A stretch of DNA of 64,000 nt from Rhizobium herbae (GTDB taxonomy: Bacteria > Pseudomonadota > Alphaproteobacteria > Rhizobiales > Rhizobiaceae), in assembly GCF_017873135.1 (NCBI RefSeq), contig NZ_JAGGJV010000001.1, forward strand, positions 806,001 through 870,000, given 5' to 3'. The notes under the pieces were generated by a model. That model saw only the letters and a program-made list of their open reading frames with translations, was not told the DNA's origin and ran no database searches. The position numbers and the translations under genes were made by a program. Shown piece by piece: positions 36,103-45,121 of this stretch (its first letter is position 1; each line of letters opens with the position of its first letter).

Positions 36103-37218
36103 ATGGCACAGCCGGAGAGACCAGACGACCAGACGATCCGGCAGTGCCTCGACGGCATCTTGTCGAGCGTTCTCTTCTCACGCTCCGAGCGCCTGCGCGC
36201 CTTCCTCAAATACGTCGTCGAAAAAGAGATCGAAGGCACCGGCCACCAGCTGAAGGGCTATACGATCGGCATCGATGTTTTCGATCGGCCGCAGGCGTTC
36301 AACGCCGATAGCGACCCTCTGGTGCGCGTGCATGCCGGCAAGCTCCGCAAACTGCTGACTGCCTATTATACCGGCGAAGGCATCTCGGACGAATGGCGCA
36401 TCGATATTCCGAAGGGCACCTATGTGCCCGAGTACCGCCGCCAGAGCATTTCGCCGTCTGTATTGGCGGAAGCAGACCGCGTACCCGCGCATCCGCGCCG
36501 TGCGGGAAACAAGCGCTTCTCCTGGCTCCCCGCACCGCTCTCCTCGCCGCTGGCCGTTCTGTCCGTGCTGCCGCTGCTGATTTTCGTTCCCCTGTCGTCG
36601 CCGGCCATGAGCGTCAATATCCCGGCGCAATCCCGCCTGCATGGCGCGGTGCTGGAACGTAAGTTCGCCAACGACCTGCCGAGAGTAACGGTCCGCTCGC
36701 AATGGCCGCGCAACGGAAATGCTGCGCGCTTTGCCGATGCGCTTCGCAGCGCCGCCTCGCATTACCGGACGATCGCGGCCGTGCCCGGCACCGTGCTCTG
36801 GCAGCAGCCCGCATCGACAACAGCCGATCCGCTGGCTTTCACCATTTCGGTCCTGCAGCAGAAATCGCCGGCAGGTATTCGCATTCTGATCACCAACGAT
36901 GCATCGTCCGAGACGGTCTACGACGGCTTTCTCGATGGCACGCAGTTGGCCGATGAAGCGGATACCCTTTACGAAAGCCTCGCTCTCGCGGCCAAAATCC
37001 TGTCTTCCGACGGCCATATCTACCGCTATGCCAGCGCGGCTGCGATCGACAGCCCGCTGATGAAATGCATGGTGCTGACGGATACCTACCGGCACCTGCA
37101 GACCCGGGAAGCCTTCCAGGACGCCAAATCCTGCCAGGAAAAACTGTCGGCCGATCACCGGCGAAAGCTGAAATTCGTCATCAGCGCCGGTGCCCTACCC
37201 TTGACGCTCATTCGGTAA
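36103..37218 (+). CDS. membrane protein with adenylate-cyclase/TolB-associated N-terminal domain
   Basis: A 371-residue protein. Residues about 5-115 (SERLRAFLKYVVEKEIEGTGHQLKGYTIGIDVFDRPQAF ... DPLVRVHAGKLRKLLTAYY ... DIPKGTYVPEY) are the domain often found ahead of TolB-like or adenylate cyclase modules in rhizobia, thought to bind DNA. A hydrophobic span (about 148-168, PLAVLSVLPLLIFVPLSS) should anchor the remainder, which looks like a degenerate TolB-like/TPR sensor domain in the periplasm. GGGGGGAA precedes the ATG. Likely a signalling protein; no target known. Confidence 0.65.
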   Translation: MAQPERPDDQTIRQCLDGILSSVLFSRSERLRAFLKYVVEKEIEGTGHQLKGYTIGIDVFDRPQAFNADSDPLVRVHAGKLRKLLTAYYTGEGISDEWRIDIPKGTYVPEYRRQSISPSVLAEADRVPAHPRRAGNKRFSWLPAPLSSPLAVLSVLPLLIFVPLSSPAMSVNIPAQSRLHGAVLERKFANDLPRVTVRSQWPRNGNAARFADALRSAASHYRTIAAVPGTVLWQQPASTTADPLAFTISVLQQKSPAGIRILITNDASSETVYDGFLDGTQLADEADTLYESLALAAKILSSDGHIYRYASAAAIDSPLMKCMVLTDTYRHLQTREAFQDAKSCQEKLSADHRRKLKFVISAGALPLTLIR

Positions 37219-37572
37219 TGAGCGCCCGGTTATTCTGGTCAACCGAACAAAATCTGCGATAAATCGCCAATAAAAATTGTATTTGACCGCTCGAAACGCG
37301 CAAATCCACTCAAAACCCCAGTTTTTATCCCTAATCTTACTAGCTGTTCATCTTCACGCCCCGCGTGTATTCTTGTCGTGCAAGTGGGAGAAAAGCCTGG
37401 TCGCTCATCAGGCAAGCACAATGGTCGCGAGTATCCATCCTTTTTGGATGGCGTGCATGACATCGAGGAGCAGCCCAAGGAGACAAGCATCGCATGTTGA
37501 TGCGTAAGCGGCGGATTGCCGTCTCCAGGATATTTCTCTCGCCGGCTGAGCAGCGGGGGGCTATTTCACAGC
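37219..37572. other. intergenic region with small hairpins
   Basis: About 350 bases before the MerR-LuxR gene, with AT-rich parts. Stem-loops seen: CCATCC-TTTTT-GGATGG around 37437-37450 and GCCTG/CAGGC around 37396-37415. A second AAGGAG followed by ATG occurs at about 37479-37496 in a different frame from the regulator gene; the peptide it would start has no family resemblance. Promoter not placed. Confidence 0.45.
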
Positions 37573-38253
37573 ATGCCAGAACAGACGAAGACATTGTTTT
37601 CAGCGCCGAGGGGCCGAACCGCTTCCGGCTTTCTGCCGCATCTGCCTTTGCCGGGAACCATCCCGGACAACCATGTCGCCATCGCCGACATGGCGGATGC
37701 CTTCGGCGTCACCCACCGCACCCTGCATTTCTACGAGGAAAAGGGCCTGCTTTCAGCCGAAAGAATGGGTCCGATGCGGGTCTACGGTCTGGAGGACATC
37801 CGGCGAATGACCGTTATCAATGCCTGCCGCGAGATCGACATGCCGATCGCCGCCATTCAGGATCTGATGTCGGCACTCAGCCGCTCGGCCAGCCAGGAAG
37901 ACGCGGCGCAAATCTTTGAGGATGCGTTGCATGCCCGAAAGCGGGAGCTCGCAGCCCAGCAATCGATCCTGCGCCGCCAAATGCAGCGGATCAGCGAACT
38001 GCTGGAATCGGCAGCCGATGGCGACAATCCGCAGCGCATCGCCCTGCCGCCCATTCATCTCTCGCCGATCGAGACTAAATGTCTTGCCTTCATGGCCGAA
38101 GGCTATCCGGCAAATCGCATCGCCACGATGATGGACATGGACCTGACGGCGGTGCTGACGCTGGAATCCGATATCATCCGCAAATTCAACGGCAACAACC
38201 GGTTCCAGGCAGTCGCCAAGGCCGTGCTGATGGGCTTCGTTTCGGCGGAATAG
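37573..38253 (+). CDS. MerR-LuxR fused transcription regulator
   Basis: A 226-residue protein with two DNA-binding-type modules. Residues about 35-100 form a MerR head (VAIADMADAFGVTHRTLHFYEEKGLLSAERM) followed by a coiled-coil stretch. Residues about 165-224 resemble a LuxR/GerE helix-turn-helix (LSPIETKCLAFMAEGYPANRIATMMDMD ... IIRKFNGNNRFQAVAKAVLMG). I use ATG 37573; a TTG at 37516 would add 19 residues. It ends 3 bases from the convergent helicase gene. The combination is unusual. Target unknown. Confidence 0.78.
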   Translation: MPEQTKTLFSAPRGRTASGFLPHLPLPGTIPDNHVAIADMADAFGVTHRTLHFYEEKGLLSAERMGPMRVYGLEDIRRMTVINACREIDMPIAAIQDLMSALSRSASQEDAAQIFEDALHARKRELAAQQSILRRQMQRISELLESAADGDNPQRIALPPIHLSPIETKCLAFMAEGYPANRIATMMDMDLTAVLTLESDIIRKFNGNNRFQAVAKAVLMGFVSAE

Positions 38254-38256
38254 GCG

Positions 38257-39387
38257 TTATCTTACGATCGTCAAGGTCTCGGCCGCGCGGGTAATTGCCG
38301 TGTAGAGCCAGCGTTCGCGGGTGTCGCGAAAAGCCCAGCTCTCGTCGAACAGCACGACATCATTCCACTGTGAGCCCTGAGCCTTGTGAACAGTCAGCGC
38401 GTAACCGTAGTCGAACTCGTCATAGCGCTTGCGCGTCGACCACGGGATTTCTCCCTCGACGTCCTCGAAAGCCGTTTTCAAAAGCTTGATCTTGGCGGCA
38501 CCCCGGTTCATGTCGTCGTCTTCCGGCCGGATCATCAGGTTAATCCCCGGCTTCACCGTTTCCTTGGACGAGGTCATCACCTGCCAGAGGGAACCGTTAA
38601 GCAATCCCTTGGCCGGATCGTTGCGCAGGCAGACGAGCTTGTCGCCCGATTGCGGATATTCGGTCGTGAACCCCTTGAGTTCGCGCAGCCGCATATTATA
38701 GCGCCGCCGCGTCTTGTTGGTGCCGACCAGCACCTGATCGGCGTCAAGCACCAGGCTCTGCGTCACCTCGTTCTTGGAGATGACCTTGGCCGTCGTGCCA
38801 TAGTCGCCGTGCATGATCTCCTTGCCCTCGCGCACCTGCATGGCAAGCTTGATGATCGGGTTGTCGCGCGCCTGACGGTGAATGTCCGTCAAGAGGTAGT
38901 CGGGCTCTTCATTGGTGAAATAGCCGCCGCCCGAAACCGGCGGAAGCTGGCCGGGATCGCCGAGCACCAGGATCGGCGTCCCGAAACTCATCAGGTCCCT
39001 GCCGAGCGCCTCGTCGACCATCGAGCATTCATCGATGATGATCAGCGCCGCCTTGGCGACAGGCGACTGCCGGTTGATCGAAAACATCGGCGCGATCGAG
39101 GTCTTGCCGGTCTCCTCGTCTGACACCTCCTCCTCGCCGCGCGGCCGGTAGATCAGCGAATGGATGGTCCGGGCATTGGTCGCCCCCTTGGAGCGCAGCA
39201 CTTGCGCTGCCTTGCCGGTAAAGGCGGCAAACAAGACCTCGCCATCGACATTCTCGGCGAAGTGACGGGCAAGCGTCGTCTTTCCGGTCCCGGCATAGCC
39301 GAACAGGCGGAACAGCGGCGAGCGCCCTTCCTTGAGCCAGCGCGAAACGGCCTTGAGGGCCTCATCCTGTTGCGGTGCGAATTCCAT
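38257..39387 (-). CDS. RecD-like ATP-dependent DNA helicase
   Basis: A 376-residue superfamily I helicase of the short RecD2/AAA_30 type. Walker A FGYAGTGKTTLARHF (about 28-42), Walker B IIDECSMVDE, motif III GDPGQLPPV, and at the C-terminus the UvrD_C_2 region YALTVHKAQGSQWNDVVLF and YTAITRAAE with the arginine finger. It lacks the N-terminal domain of RecBCD subunits. I start at ATG 39387 (MEFAPQQDEAL). Likely a 5'-3' helicase in repair. Confidence 0.85.
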   Translation of the reverse strand: MEFAPQQDEALKAVSRWLKEGRSPLFRLFGYAGTGKTTLARHFAENVDGEVLFAAFTGKAAQVLRSKGATNARTIHSLIYRPRGEEEVSDEETGKTSIAPMFSINRQSPVAKAALIIIDECSMVDEALGRDLMSFGTPILVLGDPGQLPPVSGGGYFTNEEPDYLLTDIHRQARDNPIIKLAMQVREGKEIMHGDYGTTAKVISKNEVTQSLVLDADQVLVGTNKTRRRYNMRLRELKGFTTEYPQSGDKLVCLRNDPAKGLLNGSLWQVMTSSKETVKPGINLMIRPEDDDMNRGAAKIKLLKTAFEDVEGEIPWSTRKRYDEFDYGYALTVHKAQGSQWNDVVLFDESWAFRDTRERWLYTAITRAAETLTIVR

Positions 39388-39605
39388 CTTTGTTCTATTG
39401 CCCGATTCGGGCGCTCCTGTCGCGTCTTGCGGCAGGAGCGCCGGCGCGCACAACAACCTCTCCAGCCTACAAATTTTGCTCCGAACACCGGCCAACCGCA
39501 AGAAACTGCCACACGCCGCGCGTATCGCTGTAATGGCACGCATGATAGTAATTTCCACATGCCGCCTCCCAAGCGCTGCGCGTTCTGAAATCCGAAAGTT
39601 CCGAT

Positions 39606-40706
39606 GTGAAGCCTGACCCTTCCGAAACCCCGTCCGCTCCCATAGCCTCGGGTGTCGGTCGCTGGCATGCAGCGCTGCAATGGGCGTTTCTGCTCGCGAT
39701 TTCCATTGTGCTCGCCGCCCTTCTCGAATTGACCGGCATTCCGGCAGCCCTCTTGATGGGGCCGATGGTGGCCGGTGCGATCGTCGGCATGAACGGCGGC
39801 ACCATCCGTCTGCCGCGCCTGCCCTTTCTCTGCGCCCAGGCGCTGATCGGCACGATGATTGCCGAGACCATCAGCCCGGGTATTCTGGTCACCTTCTTCG
39901 CAAACTGGCCGCTGTTTCTCGCCATGGTCCTCTCGGTCATCGCCATGAGCACGCTCAGCGGCTACGTCATGAGCCGGCTCAACATCCTGCCGGGCACGAC
40001 GGCGATCTGGGGCTCCTCGGCGGGAGCGGCCACCTCAATGCTGGTCATGGCCGATGCCTACGGAGCAGACGTCCGTCTGGTCGCCTTCATGCAATATCTG
40101 CGCGTCGTCTTCGTCGCCGCCGCAGCATCGCTCGTCGCCCGCTACTGGGCCGGCATCGACGGACCGGGACCGGAAATCGTCTGGTTCGCACCGATCCACC
40201 TCATCCCCTTCCTCGAAACGCTCGGTATTGCCATCGCCGGCGGCTGTCTCGGCAAATGGCTGCGTCTGCCCGCCGGCGTGTTTCTCGTGCCGTTTCTGCT
40301 CGGGTCGCTGCTCAGCGTCAGCGGCATGCTGGTGATCGAGATCCCCGAATGGCTGCTGGCAATCAGCTACGCCCTGCTCGGCTGGAACATCGGCCTCGGC
40401 TTCACCCGGCCGATCCTCGCCCATGCCCGCCGCGCCCTGATCCCGACGGTCGTATCGATCCTGGTGCTGATGAGCTTTTCCGGCCTGCTTGCCTATATTC
40501 TCGTCAGGGTGGTCGGCATCGATCCGCTGACGGCCTATCTCGCCACCAGCCCCGGCGGCATGGATTCGATTGCCATCATCGCCGCCTCCAGCAATGTCGA
40601 CGTACCCTTCGTCATGGCGCTGCAGACGGCGCGGCTTTTGATGGTCATGGCCGTCGGCCCGTCGCTCGCCCGCTTCGTCGCGTCGCGGGCAACGCCTCCC
40701 CGATAA
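39606..40706 (+). CDS. AbrB family membrane protein
   Basis: A 366-residue inner-membrane protein with about 10 transmembrane segments in two duplicated halves. The repeats GIPAALLMGPMVAGAIVGMNGG and PLTAYLATSPGGMDSIAIIA are typical of the AbrB duplication family (named after a regulator of amyloid-like E. coli protein). The start is GTG 39606 with a weak ribosome-binding site. The family may transport or regulate an unknown small molecule; no partner genes help here. Confidence 0.82.
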   Translation: MKPDPSETPSAPIASGVGRWHAALQWAFLLAISIVLAALLELTGIPAALLMGPMVAGAIVGMNGGTIRLPRLPFLCAQALIGTMIAETISPGILVTFFANWPLFLAMVLSVIAMSTLSGYVMSRLNILPGTTAIWGSSAGAATSMLVMADAYGADVRLVAFMQYLRVVFVAAAASLVARYWAGIDGPGPEIVWFAPIHLIPFLETLGIAIAGGCLGKWLRLPAGVFLVPFLLGSLLSVSGMLVIEIPEWLLAISYALLGWNIGLGFTRPILAHARRALIPTVVSILVLMSFSGLLAYILVRVVGIDPLTAYLATSPGGMDSIAIIAASSNVDVPFVMALQTARLLMVMAVGPSLARFVASRATPPR

Positions 40707-40722
40707 GTTTTTCGAAAGACTG

Positions 40723-40750
40723 GGAATAACAAGCGGCCCTGATGTGTCTT
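40723..40750 (+). promoter_or_regulatory. candidate ECF promoter
   Basis: GGAATAAC (40723-40730), a 15-base spacer and GTCTT (40746-40750) match the shape of ECF sigma promoters (GGAAYA-type -35 and GTCT-type -10). It sits 60 bases before the first gene of an operon that encodes its own ECF sigma factor and anti-sigma factor, so autoregulation is likely. Confidence 0.6.
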
Positions 40751-40810
40751 ATGGTCGAGCCGGCTGAAAAAGGCGGTTCGTTCGCAACGATATCAGAGAG
40801 GACACATCCA

Positions 40811-41185
40811 ATGAGATTTCTGCCGCTCGTGACAGCCTTTTCCATCGCAGCAGCCGCTTCCGCCTTCGCCGCTCCGGCCGTCCAGACCGTCGAGACCGAC
40901 AAGGGCAAGGTTGTCGCGGCCGAAAACGGCATGACGCTCTACACCTACAAGAAGGATGAAAAGGGCGAATCCTACTGCTATGATAAATGCGCCATCAACT
41001 GGCCGCCCTATCTCGGCGATGCATCCGCCAAGGCCGACGGCGATTATACGCTGGTCGAGCGCAAGGATGGCAAGAAACAATGGGCTTTGAAGGGCATGCC
41101 GCTCTACTTCTGGGTCAAGGACAAGAAAAAGGGCGACGCCACCGGTGACGGGGTTGGAAAGGTCTGGGATGCCGCACGCCCCTGA
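40811..41185 (+). CDS. secreted COG4315/lipoprotein_15-type protein
   Basis: A 124-residue exported protein with a signal peptide (LPLVTAFSIAAAASAFA, cleavage before APAVQT). The mature chain has two copies of the family repeat (GMTLYTYKKDEKGESYCYDKCAINWPP and GMPLYFWVKDKKKGDATGD ... WDAARP). Such proteins commonly travel with ECF sigma factors. Start chosen for its AGAGAGGA site and signal peptide. Its 3' end overlaps the sigma gene by 17 bases. Function unknown, probably an envelope stress output. Confidence 0.88.
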   Translation: MRFLPLVTAFSIAAAASAFAAPAVQTVETDKGKVVAAENGMTLYTYKKDEKGESYCYDKCAINWPPYLGDASAKADGDYTLVERKDGKKQWALKGMPLYFWVKDKKKGDATGDGVGKVWDAARP

Positions 41186-41723
41186 TCAGGATCAGCGCGC
41201 GAAGGGGGTTAGCCCCCCTTCCGCGGATACGTTCGAGAAGCAGATCCTGTCGCTGGTGCCGTCGCTGCGGCGTTATTCCCGCAGTCTTGCCAAATCCGAC
41301 AGCGACGGCGAAGACCTCTTGCAGGATTGCGTCGAGAAGGTGCTTGTCCGCCGCGACCAGTGGCGCGGCATCAATCTGCGCGCCTGGGCCTTCACGATCA
41401 TGACCAATCTCTACCGCGACCGGCACCGCCGCTTCAGCCAGCATCCGTCCGTCGAACTGGACGATACGCTCGGCCTGACGGCGGAGGATACGTCCGGCGA
41501 CCCGTTGGAAAAAACCAGGCTGCAGCAGGCCCTGAATGCGCTGAGCCCCGACCACCGTTCGGTGCTGATGCTCATCGTCATCGAAGGATACGGCTACCAG
41601 GATGTCGCCGACATGCTGGCCATTCCAATCGGCACCGTCATGTCCCGCCTGTCCCGCGCGCGCCGGCAGATGGCGGCACAGCTAGCGCAGAACAACATCG
41701 TTACGCTCCGGAGACCGAAATGA
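41169..41723 (+). CDS. ECF family RNA polymerase sigma factor
   Basis: A 184-residue sigma factor. Region 2 (LRRYSRSLAKSDSDGEDLLQDCVEKVLVRRDQWRG ... AWAFTIMTNLYRDRHRR) and region 4 (LSPDHRSVLMLIVIEGYGYQDVADMLAIPIGTVMSRLSRARRQM) are both present, and regions 1 and 3 are absent as expected. It overlaps the upstream secreted-protein gene and ends in an ATGA overlap with the anti-sigma gene. It likely directs transcription from the candidate promoter at 40723. Confidence 0.92.
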   Translation: MPHAPDQDQRAKGVSPPSADTFEKQILSLVPSLRRYSRSLAKSDSDGEDLLQDCVEKVLVRRDQWRGINLRAWAFTIMTNLYRDRHRRFSQHPSVELDDTLGLTAEDTSGDPLEKTRLQQALNALSPDHRSVLMLIVIEGYGYQDVADMLAIPIGTVMSRLSRARRQMAAQLAQNNIVTLRRPK

Positions 41724-42514
41724 CAGACGATCCCAACACGGTCACCGAAGCCGACCTTCACGCTTTCGTCGATGGCTTTCTCGACGAGGAGCGCAGACGA
41801 AAGATCGAGCTCTGGCTGAAAGACCATCCCGAAGAAGCGGCCGAGGTCCGGCAATGGCAGGCGCAGGCAGCGGCGTTGAAGGCCGCGTTCTCGAACTATG
41901 CCCAGCCGAACGCAAACGACGGCAGCCTGTTGCGCCCGGCGCATCCAGCCACATCATCCTCGATGCTCTGGCGCAAGACCGCCCTCATCGCCGCCTCGCT
42001 GATGCTCTTTCTGTCGGGTGCGGCGGCCGGCATCTACGGCGATCGGCTGCTCAGCCAGTCCGCACCGATCGAAAACACAGCTGCGCTTGAAAGCCTGCCA
42101 GATCAATCCAAGACGGCATTCCTCATCTATGCCAGCGAAAAGCGCCATCCGGTCGAGGTCGGCGCCGATCAGGAGGACCATCTGGTCACCTGGCTCGGCA
42201 AGCGCCTCGACTACAAGCTCGTTGCGCCGGATCTCAAAGCCCTGGGATTCTCCCTCGTCGGCGGCAGGCTCCTGCCCGTCAACGGCAAGGCCGGCGCGAT
42301 GCTGATGTATCAGGACGCAGCCGGACAGAGGCTCACGGTCCTTCTCGGGAAAAACCCTGAAAACGGCGAAACCAGCTTCCGCTTCGAATCCGCGGGCGCT
42401 CTGGAAACCTTCTACTGGATCGATGGCACGATCGGATACGCGGTCACCGGCGAAGTCAGCCGCGCAAAACTGCAGGAGATCGCCGAGGAATGTTACCGCC
42501 AGTTCGAGAGCTGA
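41720..42514 (+). CDS. transmembrane anti-sigma factor
   Basis: A 264-residue protein. Residues 1-75 form the cytosolic anti-sigma head (VTEADLHAFVDGFLDEERRRKIELWLKDHPEEAAEVRQW, zinc-less ASD type). One transmembrane helix (about 85-105, TALIASLMLFLSGAAAGIYG-like) follows, then a periplasmic sensor of about 150 residues. The ATG overlaps the sigma stop by 4 bases. It should hold the sigma factor inactive until an envelope signal arrives. Confidence 0.88.
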   Translation: MTDDPNTVTEADLHAFVDGFLDEERRRKIELWLKDHPEEAAEVRQWQAQAAALKAAFSNYAQPNANDGSLLRPAHPATSSSMLWRKTALIAASLMLFLSGAAAGIYGDRLLSQSAPIENTAALESLPDQSKTAFLIYASEKRHPVEVGADQEDHLVTWLGKRLDYKLVAPDLKALGFSLVGGRLLPVNGKAGAMLMYQDAAGQRLTVLLGKNPENGETSFRFESAGALETFYWIDGTIGYAVTGEVSRAKLQEIAEECYRQFES

Positions 42515-42610
42515 TTTTCAGGCAGAAAGCTTCCGTAACGATAGGCGGGATGCGAGACCATCCCGCCCCCTTCTCAGGCTGCCCCGCTCAATTCGATCGG
42601 AAACGCGACA

Positions 42611-42976
42611 TCAGCGTTCCGGATCGTTTTCCAGCAGGATAGGCTTGCCATGCGGTGTCGCCTCCGCCGCTCTCTGCCAGCTTTGTGTCAACCGGTCGAG
42701 GTTGTCCTGCGAGGTGATCGACAATTCGGTGACGAGGCGCGACAGCGCTGCGACCCAGCAATCGAAATAGTCGCTGGCATCAGCCCGCCGGCCAGGCTTG
42801 TACAGTTCATGCGACAGGGCCTCGGCCCATTCGCTCCAGGAAAACACGCCCTTTTCATGCAGACGCACTGTCATGGCAAAGGCTTCCGCCTGCCAGGGTT
42901 CGTCAAAAACCGGATCGCCCTCGTTCGATTTCGGCAGCCCCGGAGATCCGTTGAGCGAAGGTTCATGCGCGTTCAA
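42611..42976 (-). CDS. nitrile hydratase accessory/activator protein
   Basis: About 121 residues. The segment PVFDEPWQAEAFAMTVRLHEKGVFSWSEWAEALSHEL is the conserved beta-like N-terminal domain shared by cobalt nitrile hydratase maturation proteins (P14K/NhlE type). It helps insert cobalt and oxidise the active-site cysteines. I start at TTG 42976 because GGGAGAG precedes it; ATG 42994 is an alternative. Overlaps the beta-subunit gene by 14 bases. Confidence 0.8.
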   Translation of the reverse strand: MNAHEPSLNGSPGLPKSNEGDPVFDEPWQAEAFAMTVRLHEKGVFSWSEWAEALSHELYKPGRRADASDYFDCWVAALSRLVTELSITSQDNLDRLTQSWQRAAEATPHGKPILLENDPER

Positions 42977-43622
42977 GATAGCTCTCCCAGGCATCGATCG
43001 AAACGGTGAGCGTGGGATCGGCACCCTCGCCCCAGATTTCGCCCGCGTCGAAAACAACCGTATAGACCCATTGCGGATTCTCGCCCTTGCCATGCGCGTT
43101 GTCGTCGGGAAAGACGAACGCGCCCTGCACCGCCTCGACGATCCCCGTCCTGGCGCGGGCATAACGCGGCAGCCGCGTATGGGTCTCGGGATTGAAGTTT
43201 TTCGTGCGCACCCGCTCGCCGGCGGCAAAGACCGGTCCAGCGGACACCGGGCGATTACAAGGTGCGCCCTTGGCCAGCACGGCCGGCACCATGTCCGCCG
43301 TCAGGATGCGTTTCGGCTCGCTGCCCTTTTCCAGCATCTGACCGGCGGCCAGTTCGGCGGCGGAAACGAAACCATGCCGCTTCAGCAGGGTCTCCAACGC
43401 GCGGGTCCAGATTTCGTAGTAACTGGCCGAAAGATAGGTCGCCGGGGGTAAGCTCTCGCGCGCATGCCGGCTTTCGTCGATCGTCCAGGCGGCAAAGGCA
43501 CCGCAGGAGAGCGTCAGCCCGAGCGCCCGCTTTTCCCACTCGGCATGAAAATACGGCTCGTCCATCTCCGGCGCCACCGGCCCCATGCCATGCTGGCCGC
43601 CAAGGTCCTGCGCGCCGTTCAT
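42963..43622 (-). CDS. nthB: nitrile hydratase subunit beta
   Basis: A 219-residue subunit. N-terminal [33 protein letters not shown] and C-terminal SH3-like region [32 protein letters not shown] are diagnostic. It forms the heterotetramer that hydrates nitriles to amides in the cytosol. ATGA overlap with the alpha gene (4 bases) indicates coupled translation in the order alpha, beta, accessory. Confidence 0.93.
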   Translation of the reverse strand: MNGAQDLGGQHGMGPVAPEMDEPYFHAEWEKRALGLTLSCGAFAAWTIDESRHARESLPPATYLSASYYEIWTRALETLLKRHGFVSAAELAAGQMLEKGSEPKRILTADMVPAVLAKGAPCNRPVSAGPVFAAGERVRTKNFNPETHTRLPRYARARTGIVEAVQGAFVFPDDNAHGKGENPQWVYTVVFDAGEIWGEGADPTLTVSIDAWESYLERA

Positions 43623-44269
43623 CGGGCATCTCCAGCCGGGTTCGCCAGCCCCGTGCCGATCATCGAATCGCGCGTTACCAGATCGGCAAGCGCCTCATGA
43701 TCAAGGTCTTCGGTTCCGGCTGGACGCTCGGGAATGACGATGTAGCGCAACTCCGCCGTCGAATCCCAGACGCGGATTTTCTTGGTCTCAGGCAATGTTA
43801 CGCCGAATTCCTCCAGCACGCCGCGCGGATCGATCACGGCGCGCGAGCGATACGGCGGCGCCTTGTACCAGACCGGCGGGAGGCCAAGCACGGCCCAGGG
43901 GTAGCAGGAGCACAGCGTGCAGACGACGAGATTGTGGGTTTCCGGCGTGTTGAACACGGCCCGCATATGTTCGCCCTGCCGCCCCGTATACCCAAGGCTG
44001 GCAATCGCCGCCGTCGCGTCGCTGCGCAGCCATTCGGCGAAATCCGGTTCGCTCCAGGCCTTGGCGACCACCCGGGCGCCGTTGCGCGGGCCGACCTTCG
44101 TTTCGTAAGTCTCGACGATCGCGTCGATCGCCGCCGGGTCGATCAGCCCCTTCTGCGTCAGGATCGTTTCCAGCGCTTTGACGCGCGCCTGCATGTCGGA
44201 AAAATGGTTGTCGTGATCATGCTCGTCGTCGTGGTCATCGTGATTGTGCATGGCGTCCTCGGATGTCAT
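43619..44269 (-). CDS. nthA: nitrile hydratase subunit alpha, cobalt type
   Basis: A 216-residue catalytic subunit. The metal claw VCTLCSC (Cys117, Cys120, Ser121, Cys122) has Thr, the cobalt-type signature, not Ser of the iron type. The N-terminus is strikingly rich in His and Asp (residues 8-22: [15 protein letters not shown]), which could bind or store metal. The ATG at 44269 overlaps the upstream membrane protein stop by 4 bases; ATG 44251 is an alternative. No amidase gene lies nearby to use the amide product. Confidence 0.93.
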   Translation of the reverse strand: MTSEDAMHNHDDHDDEHDHDNHFSDMQARVKALETILTQKGLIDPAAIDAIVETYETKVGPRNGARVVAKAWSEPDFAEWLRSDATAAIASLGYTGRQGEHMRAVFNTPETHNLVVCTLCSCYPWAVLGLPPVWYKAPPYRSRAVIDPRGVLEEFGVTLPETKKIRVWDSTAELRYIVIPERPAGTEDLDHEALADLVTRDSMIGTGLANPAGDAR

Positions 44270-45078
44270 TGGCTGAGCTCTCCGCTCGATGCGGCGGATG
44301 GCAAACTCTTGCCGATGTCGCCGCGTAACAGATTTTCGAAAGCCACCGGTTCCAGCCTGCCCGGCTGCTCGAACGGGTTCGAAAAGGCAAAAATAAAGAA
44401 GAGAACGACGCCCGAATAGGCCCCGAAAATCGACAGAAGAAACATATGCGTTCGGGTCGGGCGATAAACGTAGAACGGGATCGAAAGCAGGCAAAGCCCG
44501 ATCAGCGCCGGCGCCCAGAACATCCCGCCGAACCCTCCGGCTGCGGTTTCCTCGCGGATTTGCCGGTAACGCGCAATCGCCGTCGCCCGGTCTCGCATCC
44601 TGTTGCTCAGGTAGCGCTGGCGATCCGTTTCGGGCGTCAGATCGAGCAGCCGATCATAGACGTCGTTCCACTGTATCCATGCCTTGGGCGACAAACCCAG
44701 ATGGTCGCCGAGCATCTCCCACTCCTCGCCGACGACGGTGGCGACATAATTGGCCAAACCATGCTGGACCGGCACCACCACCGCCCCGCCATATCGCCCG
44801 GCATCGTTGTAGACATCGGCTATGGCAACGGCCTCCTCCATCAGATTGTTGCGGATCCCCTTGTAGTCGTCGAGTTCCTGGGCATAGACCAGAGCAAGAA
44901 TAAGGCCATGCAAGGCGGCGATACGCACGGCAACGGTCGCCGCTGCGTCGTGGGTCCGATCGCCTTCCAGCCCGGGATTGAGCATCTTGCGCGCCAGAAA
45001 ATAACTGCCGAAGACGATCGCAAGCGCTCCGGAGATGAAAGCAAGGCCGGTAAGGATGGAGGGAACCAGGCCAGACAT
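44266..45078 (-). CDS. DUF4239-type membrane protein
   Basis: A 270-residue membrane protein with four or so transmembrane spans: two near the N-terminus ([22 protein letters not shown] and [19 protein letters not shown]) and two near the C-terminus ([19 protein letters not shown] and [21 protein letters not shown]). This matches DUF4239, a bestrophin-like family. Its stop overlaps the nitrile hydratase alpha start (ATGA), so the two are translationally coupled. Start ATG 45078 is chosen because its GAGG is at proper spacing. Role unknown; it may serve transport for the enzyme. Confidence 0.72.
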   Translation of the reverse strand: MSGLVPSILTGLAFISGALAIVFGSYFLARKMLNPGLEGDRTHDAAATVAVRIAALHGLILALVYAQELDDYKGIRNNLMEEAVAIADVYNDAGRYGGAVVVPVQHGLANYVATVVGEEWEMLGDHLGLSPKAWIQWNDVYDRLLDLTPETDRQRYLSNRMRDRATAIARYRQIREETAAGGFGGMFWAPALIGLCLLSIPFYVYRPTRTHMFLLSIFGAYSGVVLFFIFAFSNPFEQPGRLEPVAFENLLRGDIGKSLPSAASSGELSQ

Positions 45079-45121
45079 GCTCATATCCTCGTTTTGCCGC
45101 GAAGCCGTCCGCGATTCACGG

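Noticed and set aside
35888..36103. Possible 71-aa gene before the membrane regulator
   Set aside because: No ribosome-binding site, ends in the next gene's initiation region, and the composition is not protein-like.
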